From: DDH964 sp963763205
GTDB lineage: Bacteria; Desulfobacterota; Desulfuromonadia; Desulfuromonadales; DDH964
DNA: 64,000 nucleotides
Assembly: GCA_963763205.1 (NCBI GenBank)
Contig: CAVXNQ010000021.1
Span: 186,001-250,000 of the forward strand
Direction: 5' to 3'
A program made the position numbers and the translations under genes. The notes under the pieces are model-generated. The model was given only the letters and a program-made list of their open reading frames with translations. It searched no databases and had not been told where the DNA came from. Position 1 is the first letter of the stretch. Each line of letters begins with the position of its first letter. This document shows positions 53,817-62,594 of the stretch, in pieces.

Positions 53817-54071
53817 TTAGTTCTCGTGAACATCAAATTTTTCATCAATCTTTCCCATCTTCCAGGCATACCAGAAGATCAGGACAACGAAGATATACTC
53901 CGATCCCTGCTGGGCGAACCAGAAGCCCAGGGGATATCCTCCTAGGTGAATGTTGTTGAGCTCAGGTGCCAACAAAATGCCGAACCCGTAGGAAACCACG
54001 AACCAGATAATCAGGACAGTTCGGATCAAGCCTAGCGTGGCTTTCCAGTAGCCAATGCTATCGTGTTGCAT
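53817..54071 (-). CDS. DUF4212 small subunit of sodium:solute symporter
   Basis: The 84-residue protein has two membrane helices (TVLIIWFVVSYGFGILLAPE; YIFVVLIFWYAWKMGKIDEK) and the conserved LGFWFAQQGSEY segment. This is the small partner always found next to VC_2705-type symporters, here 15 bases upstream of the large subunit. Confidence 0.92.
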   Translation of the reverse strand: MQHDSIGYWKATLGLIRTVLIIWFVVSYGFGILLAPELNNIHLGGYPLGFWFAQQGSEYIFVVLIFWYAWKMGKIDEKFDVHEN

Positions 54072-54713
54072 ATACAGCCTCCTCTCGTGAAAATGGATGA
54101 CGCATTACCGCACTTGCCTTGGTTTGTGTCGCAATGTCTTCCTTGAATCCATCTAAGCCTCAACGTCAATTCAACCCCTTGGGCGACCTCCTTTCCATTG
54201 TGTTGAGAAATGACTTCTGTCCATCGTTCTGGCTTTCCTGGTCTCTGGTAAACCCGGGTTTCCGTGCCTCCTGCTGCGAAGACAACAGCCTGGGGGGCAA
54301 CATGCTCCGGATAGTCTACTCAATAAAATCAGTTTTAAAATACATCGACTAAAAATAGGGTCTGGATACTGAATGTTGAAAATTAGGCCTATATTAAATA
54401 ACTTTGTTTCGCAGAGTGAAACTTATTGGCTAAAATTCTATCATAAGATATGCCATGTTTGGGAGCAAAGTCAATAAAAATATAACCATGTTTTGTGGTG
54501 GCTAATAATTTGAAAATTCACTATGATAACAAATAGTTGAAGAAAATTTTCGGGTGAGTTAAGCAGGGTGTTGCGAATGCGAAAATGTCCTAACGGTATT
54601 TTGTTTTGAATACGTAAGGGGTAGTTTTGCGTTTGAGAATCTCCATGGATTGTTGCGGAACTGGCACATTTCTTCCGGTGAAAAATCCATGGTTCACTCC
54701 AAACGGACCCTAG
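54072..54713. other. AT-rich regulatory-type intergenic region
   Basis: These 642 bases are clearly richer in A and T than the flanks, especially 54320-54620, and contain no convincing gene. They hold the upstream region of the DUF4212-symporter operon. An IclR-type inverted repeat lies at 54406-54422. The region may be a regulatory or recently acquired segment. Confidence 0.6.
54406..54422. promoter_or_regulatory. candidate IclR-family operator
   Basis: GTTTC-gcagagt-GAAAC is an inverted repeat of 5 bases per arm with a 7-base centre, close to the GTTTC/GAAAC pattern of several IclR-family sites. It lies between the symporter operon and the iclR gene. Confidence 0.4.
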
Positions 54714-55514
54714 TCAGCTGAGTCGATTTTCACCAAAGATGTGCCCCAGGTATCCGAGCTGGGAGGAGACGATTTCGGTGGCGGTGGTAAGGGCCGGAAG
54801 CAGATGCTGCTCTATTCGTTCCTCCCCCATCCTGAATTCTGGCCCGAGCAGAGCCAGAACCCCTGCAACCTCGCCCGCTCCCTTAAATAAGGAAGTGGCA
54901 ACGCATGTCGTTTGTTCACCGACGCTGCCGTGGCCGATACAATATCCATGCTGGCGGATTCTCGCCCCTTCTTCGGTACTGATCAGTGGCGATAGGGTAT
55001 TTTTGCTGCGAGTGTGCGCAGGTGAAGGGCCGGGAGTAGAGAAGGCCAGGAAAATCTTACCGGCAGCTGTTTTTTCGATGGGGAATCTTCGTCCGACTAG
55101 AGGGGCGATCTTGACCTGTTGAGTGCTGTCGACCATGTCGAGAAAAAGAACCTCGTTACCACGGCGTACTACCAGATAGATCGCTTCATTGAGGTTCCTG
55201 GCTAAATGCTCCATCACGGGCCGAGCCTTCCGTAGCAGGCTCATGTGGGACAGGAACTTCTGGCCCATTTCGTATGCTGCCATGCCCAGTTGGTATTTGC
55301 GGGAGCCGGGTTCGCGTTCGACATAGCCGTGATTTTCAAAGGTTGCCAATAGCCTGAACAGACTTGCCTTGGTCATCCCCAGGCGCTGGCTCAGGCCAGA
55401 AAGGCTGACCTCTTCGCCTTCCTCGCACAGGGCTTCAAGGAGGGCCAGGGCATTTTCCACCGAATGAATGCAATAGGTTTCTTTTTCGCGGGCTGGCAAA
55501 TGATCCTCCTCCAT
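54714..55514 (-). CDS. IclR-family transcriptional regulator
   Basis: The 266-residue protein has an N-terminal winged helix (SVENALALLEALCEEGEEVS; LSQRLGMTKASLFRLLATFE; GYVEREPGSRKYQLGM) and a C-terminal effector-binding domain (EAIYLVVRRGNEVLFLDMVD; FPIEKTAAGKIFLAFS; GEVAGVLALLGPEFRMGEER). The symporter operon lies downstream on the same strand beyond an AT-rich gap, so control of carboxylate uptake is a reasonable guess. The frame has its own promoter. Confidence 0.9.
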   Translation of the reverse strand: MEEDHLPAREKETYCIHSVENALALLEALCEEGEEVSLSGLSQRLGMTKASLFRLLATFENHGYVEREPGSRKYQLGMAAYEMGQKFLSHMSLLRKARPVMEHLARNLNEAIYLVVRRGNEVLFLDMVDSTQQVKIAPLVGRRFPIEKTAAGKIFLAFSTPGPSPAHTRSKNTLSPLISTEEGARIRQHGYCIGHGSVGEQTTCVATSLFKGAGEVAGVLALLGPEFRMGEERIEQHLLPALTTATEIVSSQLGYLGHIFGENRLS

Positions 55515-55816
55515 GGTCCCGTAGCAAAGGGCATAACATTTAAGGTCCCTGTCACGGCAAAAAATAATACAATGTTTTATTTAAGTCAATATTCTTATTT
55601 TATTAAAAAAACTTATATGGGAATGCTCCGGAATTAGAGACAAAATGCCAAATTCAAAACGTTATCCCGCATTCCGTGAGCACCCCAGCCGGGCCGGTTC
55701 AAATTGAGAAAAGGTGTTTTGTTCTTTTATCCGGGGTTGATTTCATGCGAATCTGACAGGTAACGTTAGCCCTTTTTTCCCGGGTGCCGGGGAATAAGAA
55801 AATAATGGAGGAAAAA
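55515..55816. other. divergent intergenic region between iclR and the isochorismatase-family gene
   Basis: This stretch of about 300 bases holds the minus-strand promoter of iclR at 55561-55589 and a ribosome site (ggagg) at its right end. No other feature was seen. Confidence 0.55.
55561..55589 (-). promoter_or_regulatory. promoter of iclR
   Basis: On the minus strand TTGACT (55589-55584) and TATTTT (55566-55561) are 17 bases apart, about 46 bases before the iclR start. Confidence 0.55.
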
Positions 55817-56401
55817 ATGAGAGACTCGATCGAACCTTTCCAGTTGGAGAGGTCCCGTGCGACATTGGTCGTCATTGACGTACAGCAAAAGTTGGTGCCA
55901 AGCATGCCGCAAAATGTTTACCGGGAGGTGCTGCGGAGTATTGATTTTTTGGTGAATTGTTGTGACTTACTAAAAATTCCCGTCACGGTGACCGAGCAAT
56001 ACCCAAAAGGCTTGGGTCCGACAATTCCTGAACTTGCAGGGGCCGGCGGACAACCGCCCATAGAGAAGGTCGATTTCGGCTGTTGCGGAGAGGGTGCTTT
56101 CAATGACCGGCTGACCGCAATCGGTCGATCCCAGGTGCTGGTGACGGGAATGGAAGCACATGTCTGCGTCTACCAGACCGTGCTGGGTTTGCTTACGGCC
56201 GGTTATCAGGTCCATCTCGTCCGCGATGCGATTGTTTCCCGCGGGAAGACGGATTATCTGAACACTCTGGACCTGGCCCGCCAGGCCGGTGCCATCATCA
56301 CTACCGCGGAGACGGCTGTTTTCCAGATGCTGGAAGCGGCGTCCGCCCCTGAGTTCAAGCCGGTTTCGGCGCTGGTCAAGGCCCGTTTTGCCAATCGTTG
56401 A
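55817..56401 (+). CDS. isochorismatase-family cysteine hydrolase
   Basis: The 194-residue protein has the catalytic triad pattern: Asp in TLVVIDVQQKLVPSM, Lys in IEKVDFGCCGEGAF and Cys in VTGMEAHVCVYQTVLGL. This is the YcaC-like branch, whose substrates are mostly unknown. ATG 55817 sits 5 bases after ggagg; an earlier ATG at 55805 overlaps that site and is less likely. It is transcribed divergently from iclR. Confidence 0.88.
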   Translation: MRDSIEPFQLERSRATLVVIDVQQKLVPSMPQNVYREVLRSIDFLVNCCDLLKIPVTVTEQYPKGLGPTIPELAGAGGQPPIEKVDFGCCGEGAFNDRLTAIGRSQVLVTGMEAHVCVYQTVLGLLTAGYQVHLVRDAIVSRGKTDYLNTLDLARQAGAIITTAETAVFQMLEAASAPEFKPVSALVKARFANR

Positions 56402-56519
56402 CAGACTTTTTGTGACTGCCGCAAGGAGGGGAGGAGGGGCTGGCGATTCCGGCCCGTCGACCAGGCCCGCTCCGCTTTTCCTAAAAAGTGCTACGCTTTG
56501 AAGGCGTCGAGACGACTCT

Positions 56520-56831
56520 ATGAATCGCCAATTACTGCTTGATCTTGAGCCGGTGTTCCGGGCCACCCTTGCCAAATGGGGTGAAGAGGCCCAATACGAC
56601 CAGGCGGTTGAAGAATGTGCCGAATTGATCGCCGCTCTTAAACATTTCAAACGTCGCCGGATTGGGACCGAGCACCTGATCGAAGAGTTGGCCGACGTGA
56701 CCCTCATGGTGGGTCAACTCTCCTGGATGCTGGGCAGTGATCGAGTCGCAGACGCCATCGATCGCAAGCTGGAAAAACTCCATGATCTGCTGACGGAGGC
56801 AGGAGCGGACGAGCCGGGAAAGACTCGGTAG
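56520..56831 (+). CDS. MazG-like nucleotide pyrophosphohydrolase-type protein
   Basis: The 103-residue helical protein has the single-domain MazG-like pattern: QYDQAVEECAELIAALKHFK with an ExxE metal site, then HLIEELADVTLMVGQLSWML with ExxD. It is far shorter than the two-domain MazG encoded at 19.2-19.9 kb and resembles all-alpha NTP-PPases often seen in phage and accessory DNA. The substrate is unknown. Confidence 0.78.
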   Translation: MNRQLLLDLEPVFRATLAKWGEEAQYDQAVEECAELIAALKHFKRRRIGTEHLIEELADVTLMVGQLSWMLGSDRVADAIDRKLEKLHDLLTEAGADEPGKTR

Positions 56832-56897
56832 TCCGAGAATTTCAAGGATCCGGATTAATTATTTCAGGGAAAGTCGTTGAAAGAAAGGAGGATTTTT

Positions 56898-57440
56898 ATG
56901 CTATTGCCTTTACTCCGTCGGCGGCGCAGCGTCCGCCAGTTTCAGCAGCGGCCGGTCGAAGCCGATAAGCTGCGGCTGTTGATGGAGGCCTTGCTGCGCG
57001 CCCCTTCTTCCCGGGGGCGCAATCCCTGGGAGTTTATCGTTGTCGAGGACCCGGCCCGGCTGAAGAAGCTGGCCCGGGCCAAGGCCCACGGTTCCGCCTT
57101 TCTCGACGGGGCACCGTTGGCGGTGGTCCTTTGCGGCGACCCGGAGCGCAGCGATGTCTGGATCGAGGATTGCACGATCGCCTCGATCATTCTGCAGCTG
57201 GCCGCCGAGTCTCTGGATCTCGGCAGCTGCTGGGCGCAGATTCGCCTGCGGCTCCATCGGGACGGCCGTACTGCCGAGGACTATCTGCGCTCGGTTCTCA
57301 ATCTTCCCGAGAACCTGCGGGTTCTGGCCATCGTCGGCATCGGCTACCCCGCCGAGTCCAAGCCCGGACACGCCCTGGATTCCCTGGCCTGGGAAAAAGT
57401 GCACCGAAACCGGTATGGCGGCGAGGCGCAGAAGGGATAA
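56898..57440 (+). CDS. nitroreductase-family flavoprotein
   Basis: The 180-residue protein has the FMN-binding N-terminal block LLRRRRSVRQFQQRPVEADK, the ALLRAPSSRGRNPWEFIVV segment, VWIEDCTIASIILQLAAESL and a C-terminal VGIGYPAESKPGHALDSLAW. A perfect aggagg ribosome site supports ATG 56898 over an upstream TTG. The physiological substrate is unknown. Confidence 0.9.
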   Translation: MLLPLLRRRRSVRQFQQRPVEADKLRLLMEALLRAPSSRGRNPWEFIVVEDPARLKKLARAKAHGSAFLDGAPLAVVLCGDPERSDVWIEDCTIASIILQLAAESLDLGSCWAQIRLRLHRDGRTAEDYLRSVLNLPENLRVLAIVGIGYPAESKPGHALDSLAWEKVHRNRYGGEAQKG

Positions 57441-57512
57441 GGGAAGGGTGCGACCGTTCGGGATATGTTTCAGTCGTCAGCCGGGGGATGACGCCCTGGC
57501 ATGGGGCGGGCA

Positions 57513-59225
57513 TCAGCGGATATAGGCCTCGGTGACGTAGCGGCGCATCATGACGTGGGTATTGAAGTAGTAGGCATTCTTGCCGATGGCATTCTTCATG
57601 ATCCGAATCCAATCGGGGCGACGGTCGTAAAAGGTCGGAATGATGATCTTTTCCAGCTTGTTGTAAAGGTCCGCCACGTCCTCCTCCGAGTGGTTTTCCG
57701 CCGCCGACTTTTCGGCGGGAACGGGGCCAATGGCCCACCCGGTGACCCCCTCGATATGTCCTTCGATCCACCAGCCATCCAGAACGCTGAAATTCGGCAC
57801 GCCGTTGAGGGCGGCCTTCATGCCGCTGGTTCCCGAGGCTTCCAGGGGACGTAGGGGATTGTTCAGCCAAAGGTCGACCCCTGGAATCAGTCGTGCCGCG
57901 ACATCCATGTTGTAATTCTCCAGGTAGACCACCTCGATCTGTCCCTTCAGCTTCTCGGCCTGGCGGATGATCCGCTGGATGAGCTTTTTCCCCTGGTCGT
58001 CGCGGGGGTGGGATTTCCCCCCGAAGATCAGCTGGAGCTTTCCCTTGCCGATCTGGACCAGGCGCTGGGGATCGCTGAAGATCAGATCGCCGCGCTTGTA
58101 GGCTGCGGCCCGGCGGGCAAAGCCGATGGTCAGGATGTCGGGATCGAGGCGCTGGCCGGTGGTTTCCTCGATGTACTGGAAGAGATAGGCCTTGGCGCCG
58201 GCGTGGGCGTCCCAGAGCTCTTCATCGGGAATATTGTCGACGCGGACCAGCAGTTCCGGTTCGTTGGCCCAGCCGGGCAGGTAGTCGTCGAAGAGGCCGA
58301 CCATGTAGGGGGAGGCCCAGGTGAAGGTGTGGACGCCGTTGGTGATGGCATGGATTTCGAAACCCGGGAAAAGGGCCTTGGAAACTTCCCCATGTTTTTT
58401 GGCGACGCCGTTAACGTAACGGGAGAGGTTGAGGGCGAGAATCGTCATGTTGAGCTGGTCCTGGCCGCCCAGGTCCTTGAACAGATCGAGCGGGATGACC
58501 TCTCCGACGATGCGTTCCACCATCTCCCAGGGGAAATGGTCATGGCCGGCTTCCACCGGGGTATGGGTGGTAAAGACGCACTGTTCCATGACTTTGTGCG
58601 TATCCCAGGCGGCCCGTTCGTCCCAGGTGTCCTCGACCGGCCGGCGCGCGCGGTTGAGCAGTTCCAGGGTCAGCAGGCTGGCGTGGCCCTCGTTCATGTG
58701 ATATTTGCGGACGGTAAATCCGAGGGCGTCGAGAATGCGGGCGCCGCCCAGGCCGAGGACGATCTCCTGCTTGAGGCGGTAGTTGCTATCACCGCCGTAA
58801 AGGGAATCGGTCAGACGCCGGTCCTCGTCGACGTTGCCGGGGATGTCGGTGTCGAGGAACAGGACCGGGATCTCGCCCCCCGTGGGGCTCTTGACCCGAT
58901 AAAGCCAGGCCTGGACCTTGACGTCGCGTCCCTCGACGGTGACCAGGGTTTTGGTCGGTAGCAGTTCCATCATGGTCTCGGGTTGCCATTCGCGGGGCAA
59001 CTCGATCTGCCAGCCGTCGGCGCCAAGCTTCTGGTGAAAGTATCCCTTGCGATGGGCCAGGGTCACCGCGACCATCGGCAGCTTGAGGTCCGCCGCGCTC
59101 TTGATGGTATCGCCGGCGAGCACCCCTAGACCGCCGCTGTAGGTGGGGATGTCGTTGGAGAGACCGATCTCCATGGAAAAATAGGCGATTTTCGGTTCAC
59201 TGACGAATCGTTTCCAGTCACTCAT
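57513..59225 (-). CDS. glgP: alpha-glucan phosphorylase
   Basis: The enzyme releases glucose 1-phosphate from glycogen-like polymers. The 570-residue protein is the short bacterial form: KIAYFSMEIGLSNDIPTYSG, GGLGVLAGDTIKSAADL, KYHMNEGHASLLTLELL, ITNGVHTFTWASPYM, GFARRAAAYKRGDLIF and the PLP/phosphate-site region LEASGTSGMKAALNGVPN. The N-terminal DUF3417 domain of longer relatives is absent. I start it at the ATG before SDWKRF, after gaggg. Confidence 0.93.
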   Translation of the reverse strand: MSDWKRFVSEPKIAYFSMEIGLSNDIPTYSGGLGVLAGDTIKSAADLKLPMVAVTLAHRKGYFHQKLGADGWQIELPREWQPETMMELLPTKTLVTVEGRDVKVQAWLYRVKSPTGGEIPVLFLDTDIPGNVDEDRRLTDSLYGGDSNYRLKQEIVLGLGGARILDALGFTVRKYHMNEGHASLLTLELLNRARRPVEDTWDERAAWDTHKVMEQCVFTTHTPVEAGHDHFPWEMVERIVGEVIPLDLFKDLGGQDQLNMTILALNLSRYVNGVAKKHGEVSKALFPGFEIHAITNGVHTFTWASPYMVGLFDDYLPGWANEPELLVRVDNIPDEELWDAHAGAKAYLFQYIEETTGQRLDPDILTIGFARRAAAYKRGDLIFSDPQRLVQIGKGKLQLIFGGKSHPRDDQGKKLIQRIIRQAEKLKGQIEVVYLENYNMDVAARLIPGVDLWLNNPLRPLEASGTSGMKAALNGVPNFSVLDGWWIEGHIEGVTGWAIGPVPAEKSAAENHSEEDVADLYNKLEKIIIPTFYDRRPDWIRIMKNAIGKNAYYFNTHVMMRRYVTEAYIR

Positions 59226-59404
59226 CGTTGCCCTCAAATGTGAAATTTACGGTGTGCTCAATCATAGCAGGAAATTTTTTTCACTGAAGCGGGAAAACCG
59301 GTTTGGCGGGGTCCGGACTGAGCCTTCCCCTTGAATTACCCGCAAGACTGTGGACAATGGAAGTTCGGGCACCACATCCGGCGCACCGTCTTCAGGGAAA
59401 GATC

Positions 59405-60965
59405 ATGTACCTCGAATTTTTCGGCCTTGCGGAAAAGCCCTTTAATCTTACCCCCAATCCTCGTTTCATCTTCCTGAGTAAAAACCACAAGGAGGTTTTC
59501 GCCCACCTGCTCTTCGGAATCCGCACTCACAGCGGTTTCATCGAGGTGACCGGGGAGGTGGGGGCCGGCAAGACCACCGTGCTGCGGACCCTTTTCGAAC
59601 AACTGGAGGGGGACGATTACCGCCTGGCTTTCATCTTCAATCCCAGCCTCTCTGCGGAAGAACTCCTGCGGGCCATTTGCCGCGAACTGAACATCGAGGT
59701 GACAGGAGCCAGCAACGGTGAGATTATCGAGGCCCTGAACGCCTACCTGCTCCGGGAAAATCATGCCGGCCGAACCGTGGTGCTGGTCATTGACGAGGCC
59801 CAGAACCTGACCCCGCCGGTTCTCGAACAGATCCGACTGCTCTCCAATCTGGAGACCGCTGGCGACAAGCTGATTCAGATCATTCTGGTCGGGCAGCCCG
59901 AATTGGGCGATCTGCTCGACCGCTCGGACCTCCGCCAGCTCAAGCAACGGATTGCGGTTCGCTATCATCTGCGGCCCATCGATCTGGACGAAACCCGCGC
60001 CTATATCCGTCACCGGCTCGAGCTGGCTGGGGTCCACGACCGGGAGCTTTTCTCCCCCGCCGCCGAGCGCCGCATTTTCCGTTTTTCCGGCGGGCTGCCG
60101 CGATTGATCAACGTCCTTTGCGACCGAGCATTGCTGGTTGCCTACAGCGAGGACCTGCGCCGGGTAACCCTGGCCGAGGTCCGAACGGCCATCGCCGAGT
60201 TGCGGCGCCGGCAACCTTCCCGCCGTCGCTGGCCCCTGGTCGGTGTCGGCGGCGCCCTTGCCCTGGTGCTCGGGATGGCCCTGGTCAGTACGGCTCCGGT
60301 CATTGATAAATCAGCGGCGCTCCCCCCGAAAACGCTCGCCGGCATCAGGCAGCCGGTACCACCGTTGCCCGCACCAGTCGACCCCTGGCGGGGGTGCTGT
60401 CGCCGCGAGGCCGGCTTCCGATCCGGGACCGGGGCCGACCCCTGCGAATTCCCGTCAACCGGCGGCAGCCGGCCGCCACCAAGGTGGCGCCCCCTTGGTC
60501 CTTGGCCTGGTCCCTGCCGCCGGCCCCCTCGGCTCGCCTGCCCAGGCCGAGCGGTTGGCTGCCTACCTGGAAGAAAGGGTGGGGGAACCGGTTCGAATCG
60601 AGATTTTTAATAACGAAAATGGGTTGTACGAAGGTGTCTATCGCTATCGCCAGGTCGACCTCGCCTGGTTCCGGGGGAGGATTCCCGCCCATGCTAACCA
60701 TCTGCCTTTGCAACCCCTGGTTGCTTGGCAGGGGGAAGACGGCCGGCAGGCCGCAGAAGGCCTCTTGGTGGCGCGCCGCGGTCTCGGTGCCGGTCCCTTG
60801 AAATTGCTCCGCAGCGCCTTGCTGGACATGGGCGGGAAGCCGAAAGGGAGAACGGTTCTGGAAGAGGCGGGAGGAATCACCTTCCGCGACGCTTCCCCGC
60901 CAGCAGGGAAGGGCAACCCCCGGTTGACTTCAAAGCGGCAAACGGCCGGGGGCGGAAAACCATGA
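59405..60965 (+). CDS. ExeA/GspA-type AAA ATPase with C-terminal PhnD-like domain (frameshifted)
   Basis: The first frame has the ExeA start MYLEFFGLAEKPFNLTPNPR, Walker A GEVGAGKTT (50-58), Walker B VVLVIDEAQNL (125-135), RFSGGLPRLINVLCDRALL and one membrane helix near 276-300. It loses sense near 60385. The next frame gives LVLGLVPAAGPLGSPAQAER, RVGEPVRIEIFNNENGLYEG and YRQVDLAWFRGRIPA, resembling PhnD-type binding proteins. It ends in an ATGA overlap with the GspB-like gene, so this is the true C-terminus. It may energise assembly of a secretion or pilus complex. Confidence 0.78.
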
Positions 60966-61639
60966 GCTCGATTCTCAAGGCCTTGAAAAAGCTGGAGCAG
61001 GAGAAGGTTCGGCGGGGAGATCTCGCCGTCGACCTGGCTTTGGATATCCACCGGGGTGCCCGGCGGCAGCGGTATCATCGGCTTCTTCCTGCCTGTCTGG
61101 TGATCCTGACGCTGGGTTGCGTCGCCGCAGGGGGCTGGCTGCTTCATTCCCGGGCGGCGGAATGGATCGCCGCTGGCGCCCGGCCGCCGGCGCCGGTATC
61201 GCCCCTGCTCCCCCGGGCACCCCTGCCGCCCCACCCGGTTCCGGTCAACGACGCGGAGATGGTGGCGGCAATGCCCCAAGCGCCTTCGCAGCCCTTGGCC
61301 GAGGCTGCTTCGTCCGTCACCCAGACCCCTCGCCGGCGCAGCGACAGGCCCCAGCATCCTGGTCGATCCCCCGGCCGCCGCTCCCCCTCGTCGCCATCCA
61401 GACCGGCGCCCGGTGGCGCTGTCCTCGCGCCACCGGGCGCCGTCGGCACGGATCGCCCCGGACGGCAACTGTCCGGCATCGTCTGGCAGCAGGATCCCGC
61501 TGCGCGGATGGCCATCATCGATGATCTGCCGGTCATGGTCGGCACGGAGATTTCGGGAGCGAAGGTTCTCGAGATCCTTCCCGACCGGGTCGTTTTGACC
61601 GCCAACGGGAAAAAAAGTGTACTGGTGCTGCGTCCCTGA
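60962..61639 (+). CDS. GspB/ExeB-like inner-membrane protein
   Basis: The 225-residue protein starts MSSILKALKKLEQEKVRRGD, the cytoplasmic start typical of GspB-like partners of ExeA. It has one membrane helix (LLPACLVILTLGCVAAGGWL), a long Pro/Ala/Arg-rich periplasmic linker, and a C-terminal GspB-type beta domain (LSGIVWQQDPAARMAIIDDL; VMVGTEISGAKVLEILPDRV). It overlaps the ATPase gene by 4 bases. The linker is very low in complexity, so small frame errors there cannot be excluded. Confidence 0.85.
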   Translation: MSSILKALKKLEQEKVRRGDLAVDLALDIHRGARRQRYHRLLPACLVILTLGCVAAGGWLLHSRAAEWIAAGARPPAPVSPLLPRAPLPPHPVPVNDAEMVAAMPQAPSQPLAEAASSVTQTPRRRSDRPQHPGRSPGRRSPSSPSRPAPGGAVLAPPGAVGTDRPGRQLSGIVWQQDPAARMAIIDDLPVMVGTEISGAKVLEILPDRVVLTANGKKSVLVLRP

Positions 61640-61690
61640 GAGGGATGAAAAGGGCGACGTTTGCGACCTGGGTGCGGAGGAAGGAAAACC

Positions 61691-61727
61691 CGGCAGGGGG
61701 AGCCGGTCGGCTCCCCCTGCCGTGTTT
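61691..61727. terminator. bidirectional terminator after the GspB-like gene
   Basis: A perfect 14-base stem cggcagggggagcc/ggctccccctgccg with loop ggtc is followed by tgttttc on the plus strand and preceded by aaaaccc, giving a T run on the minus strand. It serves both this operon and the convergent ChaN-like gene. Confidence 0.9.
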
Positions 61728-62582
61728 TCAATGCGAAGGGCCGGCGTCGTTCGGAACCAGGAGATAATCGGTTTCATCAGGGGAGACGTTGGAGAGTTCG
61801 ATGCGCCCGGGAATTTCCGGGATGATCACGCGGAAGGGGAGGGTCAGGTGGCGGCGAACCTGCTCGGGAATGCCGAATTTCCAGGAATGACCGTTTCCGG
61901 CGATAACGACCACGACTTTTTTGGGGTGGCGTCCGAGGTATTGGATAAGATTCTTGGCCATGACCGCATCCCAGACCATCTGCGCCTCACAGAAATTTCG
62001 GAATCGCGCGCCGCCGTGAGGATATTTCCCGAGCACCCGATGCATGTAGTTCTGATAAGTCGGGTCGACGTCGCAGGTGACCAGGGGCACCTCCTTGCGC
62101 TGTTCCGGCGAGAGCGAATCGAATCCGGTGCGGGCCACCTGCTCGGTGACGGTCCGCGAGATATTCAAGCCGATCATCGGCACTCCGGCCTGCCGGGCAT
62201 AACGGAAAATTTCCCGGTAGGCCGGCCACATGCTCCAGTTGTCCTCGTAGATCTTGAGGAATTCCTTCTCGCTCATGGTCTTTGCCACCCATTGATCCAG
62301 AGCCGGCTGGCTGTCGTGCCGGAACATTTCCAAGCCGATGGTCAGCGGTACTCCCGCATCATGGAGGCTGCGAATGATCTGCAGCTGGGCATGGTGGTGC
62401 CAGTCGACGTCGTGGATTTCACCGATGAAGATCAGCCGCACCCGTTGCAGATCGGCGATCATCTGCGCATATCCGACAGCCTTCCCCTTCCGGACATCGA
62501 AGATGTGGGCCTGAGCCAGGGCGGGCAGGCAAAATCCGGCTACCAGTAGAAATCCCAACATTCGGCCAATCAGGCTGTGCAT
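61728..62582 (-). CDS. ChaN-family (haem-binding-type) lipoprotein-like protein
   Basis: The 284-residue exported protein has a signal peptide (LGFLLVAGFCLPALAQA) and the ChaN/EreA-like fold motifs: LIFIGEIHDVDWHHHAQ, LTIGLEMFRHDSQPALDQWV, NFCEAQMVWDAVMAKNL and VVVVIAGNGHSWKFGIPEQV. ChaN proteins bind haem or act on peptides; the exact role is unknown. It follows the M1 peptidase by 12 bases on the same strand, so the two are probably one operon. Confidence 0.86.
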   Translation of the reverse strand: MHSLIGRMLGFLLVAGFCLPALAQAHIFDVRKGKAVGYAQMIADLQRVRLIFIGEIHDVDWHHHAQLQIIRSLHDAGVPLTIGLEMFRHDSQPALDQWVAKTMSEKEFLKIYEDNWSMWPAYREIFRYARQAGVPMIGLNISRTVTEQVARTGFDSLSPEQRKEVPLVTCDVDPTYQNYMHRVLGKYPHGGARFRNFCEAQMVWDAVMAKNLIQYLGRHPKKVVVVIAGNGHSWKFGIPEQVRRHLTLPFRVIIPEIPGRIELSNVSPDETDYLLVPNDAGPSH

Positions 62583-62594
62583 GACAAAATCCCT

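Noticed and set aside
51999..53945. 648-codon open frame on the plus strand
   Set aside because: It mirrors the symporter gene and is a His/Gly/Asp-rich shadow without domains.
54662..54676. sigma-54-like TGGCAC-N5-TTCC
   Set aside because: The essential GC of the -12 element is altered, and it points into the end of iclR, with no gene in that direction.
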